A DNA stretch of 23,343 nt from DUZB01 sp964407525 (GCA_964407525.1 CAYOWC010000043.1:1-23343); one strand, 5' to 3'. Shown: positions 14,584 to 23,268, counted from the stretch's first letter. A program made the numbers and translations. The notes: generated by a model not told the origin, from the sequence alone.

Positions 14584-15906
14584 ATGAGAAAGATCATCAC
14601 CATCCTGTCTTTTCTTTTTCTCCTGCCTGGATGCATGAAGGCAATTGAAATGGCAACCGGCATTGAATTGACCAAGAATATGAACCCGGTCATGGAACTG
14701 GAAATGGACCTGGTTTTTTTGGACGAAATTGCCGCCTTCACCAAGCTCAACCAGATTATTCTTGAAAGGGTGCCCATCTCTCTTGATGACCCTTGGCCGG
14801 AACTCCTGAATCACTATTCCGGAAACCCTTCAGGGAAAGAAAAAAAATACAGAGCACAGTACGATGCCTGTCTCGAAGCTTTGCTGAAAGAGGATTTCTA
14901 TTTTTTCAGAACATACGACACAGCAATGTATTTCAATATAATGGGGACCGGAAGCACCACTGCCATGCTCGCCAAGGCAATCGTTACGGCAAGAGATTTG
15001 CTTGTCATAGAAGCCGCCCAGGAGATGGGAATCCGTTTCGAACACGCGAAATGGGTACTGAGCTATTATCCCTTCGGATGCAAATGCGACTATTACAGTA
15101 GACAATTTGCAAGTCTGAGACCGGGATCCAAGGAATGCCGCAAAATCCGCAAAAAGAAAAAATGTCCTTTTTTCAATCTGCCCACGGAACAGATGCTCTA
15201 TCGGTATCTTTTTTCCAAAGGAGGCCTGAAATCATGGGAGGACCTGAAAATCCACATAGATTGTCTCCATATTGTAGAAGGGGAAAGGCTTGGCACATTC
15301 AAGGATGTTTTTTACACCCTCCTTCCAGACCATCTACGAAGTAGAATAAAATCCGTAGACAACGAAGTAAATGAAATCGTATCAGAACTGGCAGCCACCC
15401 AGGCAAGGTTGAAGGAAGAAGGCCTGAAAGACACCGAGGTCCGGGCACTTGAAAAAAGGGAAGACATCCTTGAAAAACAGATCCAGAATAAATCAGCCAT
15501 ACAGAACAAACTTTATGAACAAGCAATTTCCACCCTCGAAGTCACGCCGGAAAAGGTCAGGAAAGCGAAAAAACTGCTGCATATCTCCCGGTTTATAGAT
15601 TATAATTTTTCCCAGATTTCAGCAGCCATGTCCGCTCTGACCATCAAACTGACCGATGATATGCTTGCTTTTTCCGGCTTTGGGCAGAGCCAGATCACAA
15701 ACAGCATGATCCACCTTGGAAGCCAGGGCGTCGCAAGCAAAACCACTGGCACGGCCAGAAAAAGAGCAGAACTCCTGGGAAAGCGTTTTGCCAGCCTTCC
15801 CGTAAATTACGTGCAGATCTGGAGTTATGCCATATCACAGAAATCAAAAGTGAACACCTTCATGAATTACCTTGAAGCCCTGGAGGAGATGGGCGAAAAA
15901 TTGTAA
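14584..15906 (+). CDS. Cysteine-cluster coiled-coil lipoprotein, function unknown
   Basis: This 440-residue protein has a short lipoprotein signal (MRKIITILSFLFLLPGC, C17). I do not recognise the family. It is mostly helical. Residues 166-194 hold four cysteines arranged C-x-C-x16-C-x8-C (GCKCDY...KECRK...KKCPFF), followed by a strongly basic patch, which could bind a metal or form disulphides. Residues about 253-315 are a coiled coil (SVDNEVNEIVSELAATQARL onward), and the C-terminal 120 residues are predominantly helical. AAGGA at 14570-14574 lies nine bases before the ATG. It is the third gene of the plus-strand run, after a heptamer-containing gap. A structural or partner-binding envelope role is inferred from context only. 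Confidence 0.65.
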   Translation: MRKIITILSFLFLLPGCMKAIEMATGIELTKNMNPVMELEMDLVFLDEIAAFTKLNQIILERVPISLDDPWPELLNHYSGNPSGKEKKYRAQYDACLEALLKEDFYFFRTYDTAMYFNIMGTGSTTAMLAKAIVTARDLLVIEAAQEMGIRFEHAKWVLSYYPFGCKCDYYSRQFASLRPGSKECRKIRKKKKCPFFNLPTEQMLYRYLFSKGGLKSWEDLKIHIDCLHIVEGERLGTFKDVFYTLLPDHLRSRIKSVDNEVNEIVSELAATQARLKEEGLKDTEVRALEKREDILEKQIQNKSAIQNKLYEQAISTLEVTPEKVRKAKKLLHISRFIDYNFSQISAAMSALTIKLTDDMLAFSGFGQSQITNSMIHLGSQGVASKTTGTARKRAELLGKRFASLPVNYVQIWSYAISQKSKVNTFMNYLEALEEMGEKL

Positions 15907-15954
15907 AATCAAAAAATGGTTTAAACTTTTACTATTACAATGGGGAGGAAAATT

Positions 15955-17157
15955 ATGAAAAGATTCCTGGTGCTTTTATTTGTGGTCAGCCTTATATGGG
16001 CTGTCGGTGGCTGCGCGAAAAAGAAACTCGTTCCGATTTCCGCGGAGGACAACCCGGCACACCATTACCTTCTGGGGATGGACCTTATTGAAAAAGGGGA
16101 TTGGTCAGAGGCGTCCGTTCGGTTCGATAGAGCAATAGCACTGGAACAGGATTATGCCCCTGCAATGGCGGGACTGGCATTGGTGTCCGCTCTCAAGGCA
16201 GAGACCGGAAAAGACAGGGACCACCAGGAAGTGGACCTGAAAAAGGCATTAGAGATGCTGGACAATGCAGAAGATGAAGCAGAGGGAGACTCCCAGAAAT
16301 TCTCCGTGCGTGTCACCGGCATCCGTGTGTACATGAATGCCAGGCCAAAGAAATGGCTGAAAAAGGCGGAAAACTATTATAAAAAAGCGCTGAAACTTTC
16401 CGACGTAAAAACGGAAGAGCTGCCCTATTACAGAAGCATCGATGCGGCTCACTATTTCATGGGCGCAGCCTATTTCAGCGCACTTCAATTCCAGAACGCA
16501 GAAAACGCCCTTGGAAAAGTCCTGGGTTCCACCCCCGGCAAATGGCATGACAAAGCAAATGCCCTTTACAAGAGAATCCAGAAAATCATCAGGGCTTCCG
16601 CCAATTTCACGCTCACGGGAGTGGCAAAAAAAATCGCGGTAAAAAACGAGGTAAGCCGGGCCGATGTTGCCGCCCTGCTCGTGGATGAATTGCACCTGGA
16701 TCGCCTGTTAGCAGGGCGTATTCCAGTGCCGGAAAAAAAGGAGAAAAACCCTTTTGTGCCGGCAGATATTCAGAACAACCTGTTTAAACCCGAGATCTTG
16801 ATTGCGCTCAAATGGGGTTTGAGGGGACTTGAACCGACATACGACCAGACTTCCCGGGCCTATCTTTTCTATCCGAACAAACCGGTAAATCGAAAGGAAC
16901 TGGCCTTTATCCTGGAAGATGTGCTGATGAAAATAACGGGTGAAAAAGATCTGGCTACGAGATATTTCGGACAGAAAAACTCTCCCTATCCCGATGTTCC
17001 TACCACGTCGTCCTACTTCAATGCAGTCATGAATGTGGTAAGTCGGGGCCTCATGGAACCGGATCTTTCCGGGGCTTTCAGGCCTGATGCCTACGTGGAC
17101 GGGGCGGAATTGCTCCTGGCGGTTATGCGTCTTAGAAATGTCATGAATATTCACTAA
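15955..17157 (+). CDS. TPR + S-layer-homology (SLH) lipoprotein
   Basis: This 400-residue protein has a lipobox at AVGGC (C20). Residues about 33-215 contain TPR-type helical repeats: HHYLLGMDLIEKGDWSEASV, then WLKKAENYYKKALKLSD, then FQNAENALGKVLG. Residues about 225-395 look like SLH-type units: VSRADVAALLVDEL; YPNKPVNRKELAFILEDVL; then YPDVPTTSSYFNAVMNVVSR followed by GLMEPDLSGAFRPDAYVD. SLH domains bind cell-wall polymers, so the protein probably links a lipoprotein anchor to the wall or to a surface polymer. GGGGAGGAA sits just before the ATG at 15955; the in-frame start at 15940 would put five residues ahead of the signal peptide. It lies 48 bases after the cysteine-cluster lipoprotein gene. 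Confidence 0.75.
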   Translation: MKRFLVLLFVVSLIWAVGGCAKKKLVPISAEDNPAHHYLLGMDLIEKGDWSEASVRFDRAIALEQDYAPAMAGLALVSALKAETGKDRDHQEVDLKKALEMLDNAEDEAEGDSQKFSVRVTGIRVYMNARPKKWLKKAENYYKKALKLSDVKTEELPYYRSIDAAHYFMGAAYFSALQFQNAENALGKVLGSTPGKWHDKANALYKRIQKIIRASANFTLTGVAKKIAVKNEVSRADVAALLVDELHLDRLLAGRIPVPEKKEKNPFVPADIQNNLFKPEILIALKWGLRGLEPTYDQTSRAYLFYPNKPVNRKELAFILEDVLMKITGEKDLATRYFGQKNSPYPDVPTTSSYFNAVMNVVSRGLMEPDLSGAFRPDAYVDGAELLLAVMRLRNVMNIH

Positions 17158-17181
17158 AAATTATAAATAAGGAGGTTTGTT

Positions 17182-18144
17182 ATGAAAAGGATTTTGCCGC
17201 TTGTCTCGTTTCTATCTGGTCTTTTTTTTCTGGTCACAGGGGTATGGGCACAAGATGGCTGGGAAAGCGTAAAAGACCCGGTAAAGGTTTTTGAAGAAGG
17301 ATACATCCAGGTAGTCGGTGTTTCGGAAGAGGGACAGAAAAGATACGGAGCCATGAGAGCGGCGACAGTTGTTGCCCAGCGGGACCTTCTGGAAATCCTT
17401 GAAGGACTCCGCCTCTACGGTGAGACAACCGTGAAAAACGGTATGCTCCAATCCGATGAGATCCGTACCACCATCCGGGGGTTCTTGAAAGGCGCCGTTA
17501 AATGTGGAGAAAAATTCAATAGGGACGCCGGGTATGCGGAAGTTTGCATGCGGCTCTATATTAGGGGCAAAGGAGGCCTGTACGATGTGATCCTGCCCCT
17601 CATCAAAGAAAACAAGCTGAACCCTGTAAAAAAGACCTATTATAAGCCAAAACTAATTCCCAAAGTGATGTCTGAAACCCCTGCCGACGTCCCGAAGGAG
17701 CAGGTAAAACAGGAAGAGACCAAACCGGTCGAGGCGGTAAAGGTGATCAAAGAGGAACAGCCTGTAGCGAAGCCTCAGGTGGCCGCGCCCTCCGAAATTG
17801 TCAAGTCTTTCGACGGTCTGATCATAGACGTTCGGGACTTTCAATTCCGTCCCGCTCTTGTAAACACGATCCTCACCGAAAATGAGGAAATCGTATTTGA
17901 TCCGGCGAAAATTCTGAGCAGTGTCCTGGTGGAAAGGGGATGTGGCGGCTTCACCACGGATCCGGGAAAGGCGGAAGCCCTGCTTGAAAGCTGGGGAAGC
18001 AAGAATCCCATGACGCTCAAATGCATCGGGGTCGTAAAAATGACCAATGCCAAAGTCAGCGTTGACGATGCCGCGGCCATCTACGTACATGACAAGAACA
18101 GTCATCTTCTGGCCCAGGCAAAAGTGGTTTTCCTCCTCAAGTAA
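17182..18144 (+). CDS. Exported LPP20-like (FlgP-like) protein
   Basis: This 320-residue protein has a signal peptide (residues 1-23, ending VWA-QDG), without a lipobox. Residues about 38-140 match the LPP20 fold (YIQVVGVSEEGQKRYGAMRA, then AATVVAQRDLLEILEGLRLYG, GFLKGAVKC, AEVCMRLYI), shared with Helicobacter LPP20 and Vibrio FlgP. A Lys/Glu/Pro-rich linker at about 155-205 leads to a C-terminal domain. That domain includes FDGLIIDVRDFQFRPALVNT and ends DDAAAIYVHDKNSHLLAQAK, a segment often found after LPP20-like domains. A full Shine-Dalgarno, AAGGAGG at 17169-17175, lies six bases before the ATG. It is 24 bases after the SLH gene. With the FlgT-like and FlgO-like proteins it completes a FlgO/P/T-like set. 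Confidence 0.75.
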   Translation: MKRILPLVSFLSGLFFLVTGVWAQDGWESVKDPVKVFEEGYIQVVGVSEEGQKRYGAMRAATVVAQRDLLEILEGLRLYGETTVKNGMLQSDEIRTTIRGFLKGAVKCGEKFNRDAGYAEVCMRLYIRGKGGLYDVILPLIKENKLNPVKKTYYKPKLIPKVMSETPADVPKEQVKQEETKPVEAVKVIKEEQPVAKPQVAAPSEIVKSFDGLIIDVRDFQFRPALVNTILTENEEIVFDPAKILSSVLVERGCGGFTTDPGKAEALLESWGSKNPMTLKCIGVVKMTNAKVSVDDAAAIYVHDKNSHLLAQAKVVFLLK

Positions 18145-18164
18145 AATAACAGACCGCATGCTCC

Positions 18165-18217
18165 TCCCTCCCTGACGCGAACCAGGTGTTCAGCGGAAAG
18201 AAAAGGGGGGGGAGGGA
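18165..18217 (+). promoter_or_regulatory. Possible hairpin next to the AsmA-like ribosome binding site
   Basis: TCCCTCCC at 18165-18172 is complementary to GGGAGGGA at 18210-18217, eight G-C-rich pairs around a 37-base loop. The right arm belongs to a purine tract with a run of eight G at 18205-18212. It ends four bases before GAGG (18221-18224), the likely Shine-Dalgarno of the gene at 18232. Folding could reduce translation, but the pairing may be fortuitous. Confidence 0.35.
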
Positions 18218-18231
18218 AAAGAGGTTGAGAA

Positions 18232-20445
18232 ATGAAAAAGAAACTGCTCATCATTCTGGGCTCCACCTTCGTAGCCATAGCTATAACAATCGTCGGGGCC
18301 GGAATCTATATCAACAGCCATATAGACGAAATTGTCCGGGAACAGTTAGGCGCGGAAATTCAGTTTGAGGATGTGGAGTTCTTCTATTCCCCAATGCCAA
18401 CCATTGTCGTCAAAAATATCACAATCGACCGGGGAGACAACAAAGCAACGATCCCTTCTCTCAAACTTTATCCGGACCTTGCCAAACTCTTATCAGGCAG
18501 CATCTCCATGAAAAAGGTTATCCTGGATGCGCCGCTTCTCCTTGCCGACCTAAGCACAATAGCAGGCGACGAACAGGCTCCTGGCGACAGGAAAATCCTG
18601 ACAACCGATTCTATCCCGGCACAAATGTTCGCAGGCATTGTTGTAAACGATGGAAAGATGGTCTTAAAAGCCCGTGATGCCTCACTACAACCCGTTTCCT
18701 TTGCCATAGCCATGGAGAAAGTGAAAAAGAAGGGCCAAAACATTTCCGTCAAACTCCAGAAGTTCAGTATTGACGAAATCGGCCTGAAGTTTGCTGGAGA
18801 CATTTCGATTGAATCATTTTCTCCGTTAAAGATTAAGGTGGAGGCCCCCGAAGCAGCCATTAATCCGGAAGCCGTGAAAGCTTTCCTCGTCAAATTTGGA
18901 TTCATCCAGGAAGAGATCAGCCGTGAAATCCCCGCTGTAAAAAGCGTGGAAGCAAAAGGGTTAAAGCTTGATCTGGACCCCGAGGCAGGAAAAATCATTC
19001 TTTCATCGGAAGCCTTTAACTTCGACCAGAACCAGATCAAAAATACAACCATAAACCTAGCCAAAGAAGGCGCCTATGAGCTGACATCCGGCCAGATCCT
19101 TTTGAATATGGAAACCGTATTCCGCTGGGTACGGGAAAGCCCCAAAGGAAAAAAAGCGCTGGAAGATCTTCTTCTTAAAGCCAAACTGAAGGATCTGAGT
19201 GCCACGGGAACCCTTGAACTGTCTTCCCTTACCCTGAAAGGGATTCAGGGTGAAAATCCAAAGGTGAATGGGTCCCTTGATATCAAAACAAAAGGGCTGA
19301 AAATACACATGGTGGCCGACAACGGTAAAGAACAGGATTTCACTATCAGCGACCTGGATACCAGGGTAACCATCAAGGAAGGAACACCATCCGTTGAAGT
19401 AAACTCCCTTCAGATGGGTTCTCTCGGTGGAGGGACAGGAACTTTAGAGGGGATATTTACTTTTCCCATGATCCTGAAAGAAGTGAAATTCAGCAGCAAC
19501 TTTCAGGCTTTCAAAGTATTTGATACAACTCTCGACTTGAAAGCCTCCAAGGAGCGAAATAAAGGGTTTTATTTTGATCTGGATCTTCAAAATCCTTCCC
19601 TGAAAGTTGCTGCAAAGGGGGAACTCCAGTCACAACCAAATAAGAAAACGGATTTCAGAGCACGGTTAGCCGATCTTAAAATTTTCAACGCCCTGGCGAA
19701 AGACACCGAAGCAAATGCCGCAGACCCGTCGGAAAAACCGGTGAATTTCAATTTCAATCTGGTAAAAAGCAGGGATTTTTTTGGGGCCGCATCGGTAAAG
19801 GCGTTCCGTTACAATGATTTCCCCGCTCTGAAAAATATAGATCTCACCGTCAAGTGCATAAATGATAAAGCGGTGATCCAGGGGACAGTCCAGGTTTGCC
19901 ATATTCCCCTTTCCCTTCAAGCTGTGGTGATTCCACCAAATCTCATTGCAGCACAGCTTGAAGGGAAAGGGGCCAATATCAACCTGACCTCCTTTATAAG
20001 CTGTTTCTCCAAAGAACTTCCCCTCTTCCTTAAAGGCAGACTTTCCATTGCATCAAGCCTGTTTACCCAGGGGACGAATGCAAAGGCTCTCGTTGATTCC
20101 CTTCAAGGCGAAGTAATGCTTACCCTGAATCACTGTACAGTACACCGCCTGTCAAACCTGGACTATCGTCTCGGGTTTCTCATGGATATCCTGGGAGCGG
20201 CGGGAATCAGCTCCCTGAAAGAAGATTCGATCACATTCAGAAAAGGTATTGCTCGAGCAAACCTTTCAAAAGGCCGAATGATTCTTGACACTTTCACCCT
20301 TAAAGGCCCGCTTTTGAACACCGTGGGAAGCGGAGAGTTTATTTTGAAGGAGAAGCGTCTCAAGATTTCCGGACAGGTTCAAACAGCCATGGGAATCACG
20401 GAAGAATTTGTTATCGATAAAATTTTGACAGAGAGGGAAACATAA
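18232..20445 (+). CDS. AsmA-like periplasmic protein (inner-membrane anchored)
   Basis: This 737-residue protein begins with a signal anchor (residues about 4-27). A long beta-rich periplasmic region in the style of AsmA/DUF3971/TamB-like proteins follows; these are thought to bridge the membranes and carry phospholipid. Matching features are the opening FEDVEFFYSPMPTIVVKNIT with SLKLYPDLAKLLSGSISMKK, and the C-terminal block VDSLQGEVMLTLNHCTVHRL, then MILDTFTLKGPLLNTVGSGE and FILKEKRLKISGQVQ, the typical AsmA C-terminal pattern. GAGG lies seven bases before the ATG. The stop is five bases before the next gene. Within this locus it is the only obvious inner-membrane to outer-membrane bridging protein apart from the channel. 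The specific lipid or partner is unknown. Confidence 0.8.
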   Translation: MKKKLLIILGSTFVAIAITIVGAGIYINSHIDEIVREQLGAEIQFEDVEFFYSPMPTIVVKNITIDRGDNKATIPSLKLYPDLAKLLSGSISMKKVILDAPLLLADLSTIAGDEQAPGDRKILTTDSIPAQMFAGIVVNDGKMVLKARDASLQPVSFAIAMEKVKKKGQNISVKLQKFSIDEIGLKFAGDISIESFSPLKIKVEAPEAAINPEAVKAFLVKFGFIQEEISREIPAVKSVEAKGLKLDLDPEAGKIILSSEAFNFDQNQIKNTTINLAKEGAYELTSGQILLNMETVFRWVRESPKGKKALEDLLLKAKLKDLSATGTLELSSLTLKGIQGENPKVNGSLDIKTKGLKIHMVADNGKEQDFTISDLDTRVTIKEGTPSVEVNSLQMGSLGGGTGTLEGIFTFPMILKEVKFSSNFQAFKVFDTTLDLKASKERNKGFYFDLDLQNPSLKVAAKGELQSQPNKKTDFRARLADLKIFNALAKDTEANAADPSEKPVNFNFNLVKSRDFFGAASVKAFRYNDFPALKNIDLTVKCINDKAVIQGTVQVCHIPLSLQAVVIPPNLIAAQLEGKGANINLTSFISCFSKELPLFLKGRLSIASSLFTQGTNAKALVDSLQGEVMLTLNHCTVHRLSNLDYRLGFLMDILGAAGISSLKEDSITFRKGIARANLSKGRMILDTFTLKGPLLNTVGSGEFILKEKRLKISGQVQTAMGITEEFVIDKILTERET

Positions 20446-20450
20446 TCGTC

Positions 20451-23135
20451 ATGCAAGGTTTACAAAAAAAAATAAAAAGCCTTCTGCTCCTTTGCGCGAT
20501 GGTTCTTTTTTTGAGTTCCTGTTTCGGCCAAAAAAAACCCCAAACGATATCTCATGTTTCTGAAGACAAAATTCCTCACAGAATAGCGGTATTGCCTGCA
20601 GTCTACATGGCCCCGGAAAACGAAGACATGTCCATTGGAATTAAATCAGGCAGCGAAGAAGAAAAATTTGTAACCGATCTGGTACGGGGGGTCATTCATA
20701 ACCAACTTGCCGGCAAGGGGTACTCCACTCAACCTCTTGGCCTTGTGGATCGGAAATTGCGCTCCAAAGGCGATGGAAAAGCCTGGTTGAAAATGACGCT
20801 GATTGATCTTTCCAAACTTCTTGGGGTCGACGGATTGATTTTTCCGGAAATCCTATCGGCAACCATGCTGAAAGCGGTAGCCTACGATGAATATTCCCTT
20901 GAAGTCCTTATCAAAATGTACAACAGGAATGGGGAAAACCTGGGGAATTGGTCAGAATCGGCTTCAAAAAGAAAAATTGCTTTACCCACCAGCCCTATCG
21001 GCGCCCTGGCGACCATTGCCGAAGCAGCCCTGGACGAACCTGCCAAAAAACACATGCGACTCGTAGCCTACGATTTAGGCTGGAAGATTTCTCAGGTTCT
21101 TCCGGACAGCGCCTACGAAGAGGCCATTCCTGAAATCCTTTCCGTGGACAGCAATATCGACAAAGGAGTTTTTGCCGGCGGTGATAAGATTGAAGTGGAC
21201 CTGAACGCAGAAGATGGGCTTACATGCACCTTTGACATTGGCGATTTCAAGAAAAAGATCCCCATGTCTCCCGTTTCAGGAGGCATTTATAAAGGCATGT
21301 ACATCGTTCGTAAAGGAGATAAGACTACCTCTCAACCCCTCAAAATCCACCTGGCAAAACCCAACGGGATGGAAAGGACATGGATAGAAACCGGCGGCGC
21401 CGTGACCATCGACGCTATAGCTCCCCCTCCCCCGCCAAAAACAAAAACCAAGGCAACCAGGGAAGGAATTGCTATTTCATGGGGCAGACCGGAAAAGGGA
21501 AACCTCAATGAATTCATAATTGAAAGGAGCGAGAGACCGGTCGGCGATTTTGCCGTCCTGAATAACACGAAGGATCTAAGTTATCTTGACGCGGAAGTAA
21601 ACCAGGGCAAGACCTATTACTACCGCGTACGCTCCGTGGACAAGATCGGTAATCGTTCAAACCCTTCCAAGGTAAAAAAATCTACTGTTCCTTTTTTTGA
21701 TGAAGTGAAGCTGTCAAGCACGCCGAAAGGCCTCCTTGTTCCGGGATTGTATTCCGTGACAGGGACAAGCATCGTGGAGGAAGGAGAAGTCTTGAAGGTG
21801 GGAGCGGGCACAAAATTCAGGTTTCTGCCCGGTGCCAAATTGGTGTCAAAAGGCGTCTTGCTTCTCCACGGGTCTGAAAAGGATTCCATTATTTTTGAAG
21901 GGGCCGGATGGAAGGGAGTTCATGTGGCAGCAAAGGGGCGCGCAGAAATATCCCACTCGAACTTCAAAGGTTGTTCGCCCTGCTTGGAGCTCAAAGAAGG
22001 TCGACTGGATGTTGAATCCGTTTACCTGAGAGGAAAAGGTGGATCCGGGTTTATTGCCGGTGAAGGGGGACAATTTCTGTTGAAAGACGCCTCTGTGGAA
22101 GGTTTTAAAAAGGGAATTGTTGTAAATGGCGCCAGGGGAAAAATTGAGGAATGCACCGTCACGAAAAATAATTTTGGCCTGGAATTTTCGGAAGGAGAAC
22201 TGGAACTGACCAAAAATAATATTTTTGGTAATTTTGACCAGAATCTGGTCTCCCGACAAAAGCTCGTCATCGGAAACAATTTTCTTGGAACAGACAAAGT
22301 AAAAGACCTCAAGATTCAGGGAGATATTCTCATTGCAAGCCTGCTGGATTCCCCCTACCCCCACGGCAGGAAAATAATTCTCATCGATAAGGCCGACATT
22401 ACGCCGGAGAAAATCGAGGCGGTTTTTCAGAAAAAGAAGGCACAGGGAATTAAGGCGTTTACCGGGCGAAGATTCGGAGACGCCCACCAGTTCCTGACCG
22501 AAGCGCTCTCCATGAAAGACGACAAAGATCTGTATCTCTATCTAGCCTATACGGAAATGATCCTTGGGGAAGAAGCAAAATCGGAAAGAACACTTAAAAA
22601 AGGGATCGAAAAGTTCCCTTACGAAGTGAAATTCTATGAAGTCTATGGGAAATCCCTAGCAACCAGAGGAAAAAAGGCTGAAGCAATCCTTTTGTTGGAT
22701 AAAGCCATAACCATGAACCCCGACGACAGATCGCTCAGGATTATGAAAGACAGTCTTCTCAACCCGCCCGGTTCATCGGGAAATGCAAAAGAGTTCATCC
22801 GGTTGAAGGTTGCTGGAATAGACGCCTTTAAGAAACGGGATTTCAAAGTGGCGGAAAAATTTCTCAAAGATGCGTTGTCCATTGGACAGGACAAGGAGGC
22901 CTATCTTTATCTGGTCTACGCCCAGATGGACATTGGAAATGAAGAAGCACTGGAAATCACATTGAAAAAAGGGATTAAAGACTTTCCCGGCGAATCGAGA
23001 TTTTACCAGACTTACGCGAAATACCTGTCTTCCAGGGGAGAAATTAAGAAAGCCCTCACTTTTGTAGACAAGGGGCTCAAAGCAAACCCTAACGACAAGA
23101 GCCTCAAAATGATGAAGGAATATCTGAGCAGATAG
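20451..23135 (+). CDS. Mosaic lipoprotein: GNA1162-like, FnIII, beta-helix, TPR
   Basis: This 894-residue protein has a lipobox at LSSC (C24). Residues about 43-215 resemble the DUF799/GNA1162 lipoprotein domain (HRIAVLPAVYMAPENED, then LGVDGLIFPEILSA). Residues about 323-412 are a fibronectin type III domain (GIAISWGRPEKG, then YYYRVRSVDKIGNRS). Residues about 430-612 are a right-handed beta-helix of parallel strands (WKGVHVAAKGRAEISHSNFK and following). Residues about 665-894 contain two copies of a TPR block about 121 residues apart. The start is supported by the lipoprotein signal; GAGGG lies about 13 bases upstream, a long spacing, so translation may depend on coupling to the AsmA-like gene five bases before. 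FnIII and beta-helix parts suggest glycan or protein binding outside the cell. It is the last gene of the run. Confidence 0.75.
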   Translation: MQGLQKKIKSLLLLCAMVLFLSSCFGQKKPQTISHVSEDKIPHRIAVLPAVYMAPENEDMSIGIKSGSEEEKFVTDLVRGVIHNQLAGKGYSTQPLGLVDRKLRSKGDGKAWLKMTLIDLSKLLGVDGLIFPEILSATMLKAVAYDEYSLEVLIKMYNRNGENLGNWSESASKRKIALPTSPIGALATIAEAALDEPAKKHMRLVAYDLGWKISQVLPDSAYEEAIPEILSVDSNIDKGVFAGGDKIEVDLNAEDGLTCTFDIGDFKKKIPMSPVSGGIYKGMYIVRKGDKTTSQPLKIHLAKPNGMERTWIETGGAVTIDAIAPPPPPKTKTKATREGIAISWGRPEKGNLNEFIIERSERPVGDFAVLNNTKDLSYLDAEVNQGKTYYYRVRSVDKIGNRSNPSKVKKSTVPFFDEVKLSSTPKGLLVPGLYSVTGTSIVEEGEVLKVGAGTKFRFLPGAKLVSKGVLLLHGSEKDSIIFEGAGWKGVHVAAKGRAEISHSNFKGCSPCLELKEGRLDVESVYLRGKGGSGFIAGEGGQFLLKDASVEGFKKGIVVNGARGKIEECTVTKNNFGLEFSEGELELTKNNIFGNFDQNLVSRQKLVIGNNFLGTDKVKDLKIQGDILIASLLDSPYPHGRKIILIDKADITPEKIEAVFQKKKAQGIKAFTGRRFGDAHQFLTEALSMKDDKDLYLYLAYTEMILGEEAKSERTLKKGIEKFPYEVKFYEVYGKSLATRGKKAEAILLLDKAITMNPDDRSLRIMKDSLLNPPGSSGNAKEFIRLKVAGIDAFKKRDFKVAEKFLKDALSIGQDKEAYLYLVYAQMDIGNEEALEITLKKGIKDFPGESRFYQTYAKYLSSRGEIKKALTFVDKGLKANPNDKSLKMMKEYLSR

Positions 23136-23139
23136 ATAA

Positions 23140-23160
23140 CGGTTCACGGTTCACGGTTAA
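23140..23160. repeat. Heptamer tandem array 5 bases after a stop codon
   Basis: CGGTTCA, CGGTTCA and CGGTTAA follow one another directly. The array starts four bases past the stop of the mosaic lipoprotein gene. Confidence 0.6.
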
Positions 23161-23212
23161 AAAAAGTGGCTCTAGGCGGATTAGCGTGAAGAATCCCTTT
23201 TTCGGGAACTGA

Positions 23213-23240
23213 GGTGTCAGGTTTCGGGTGTCAGGTTTCA
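23213..23240. repeat. Heptamer tandem array, GGTGTCA/GGTTTCR alternating
   Basis: Four exact seven-base units alternate between GGTGTCA and GGTTTCG or GGTTTCA. No gene is present from 23136 to the window end; this region holds only these arrays, the AT-rich stem-loop and the inverted array at the edge. Confidence 0.7.
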
Positions 23241-23268
23241 GTATCTGCTATTCCTAATTTTCTGGTTC

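Noticed and set aside
23193..23206. TCCC-TTTTTC-GGGA as an intrinsic terminator for the operon
   Set aside because: The stem is only four pairs and the T-run is in the loop, not after the stem.
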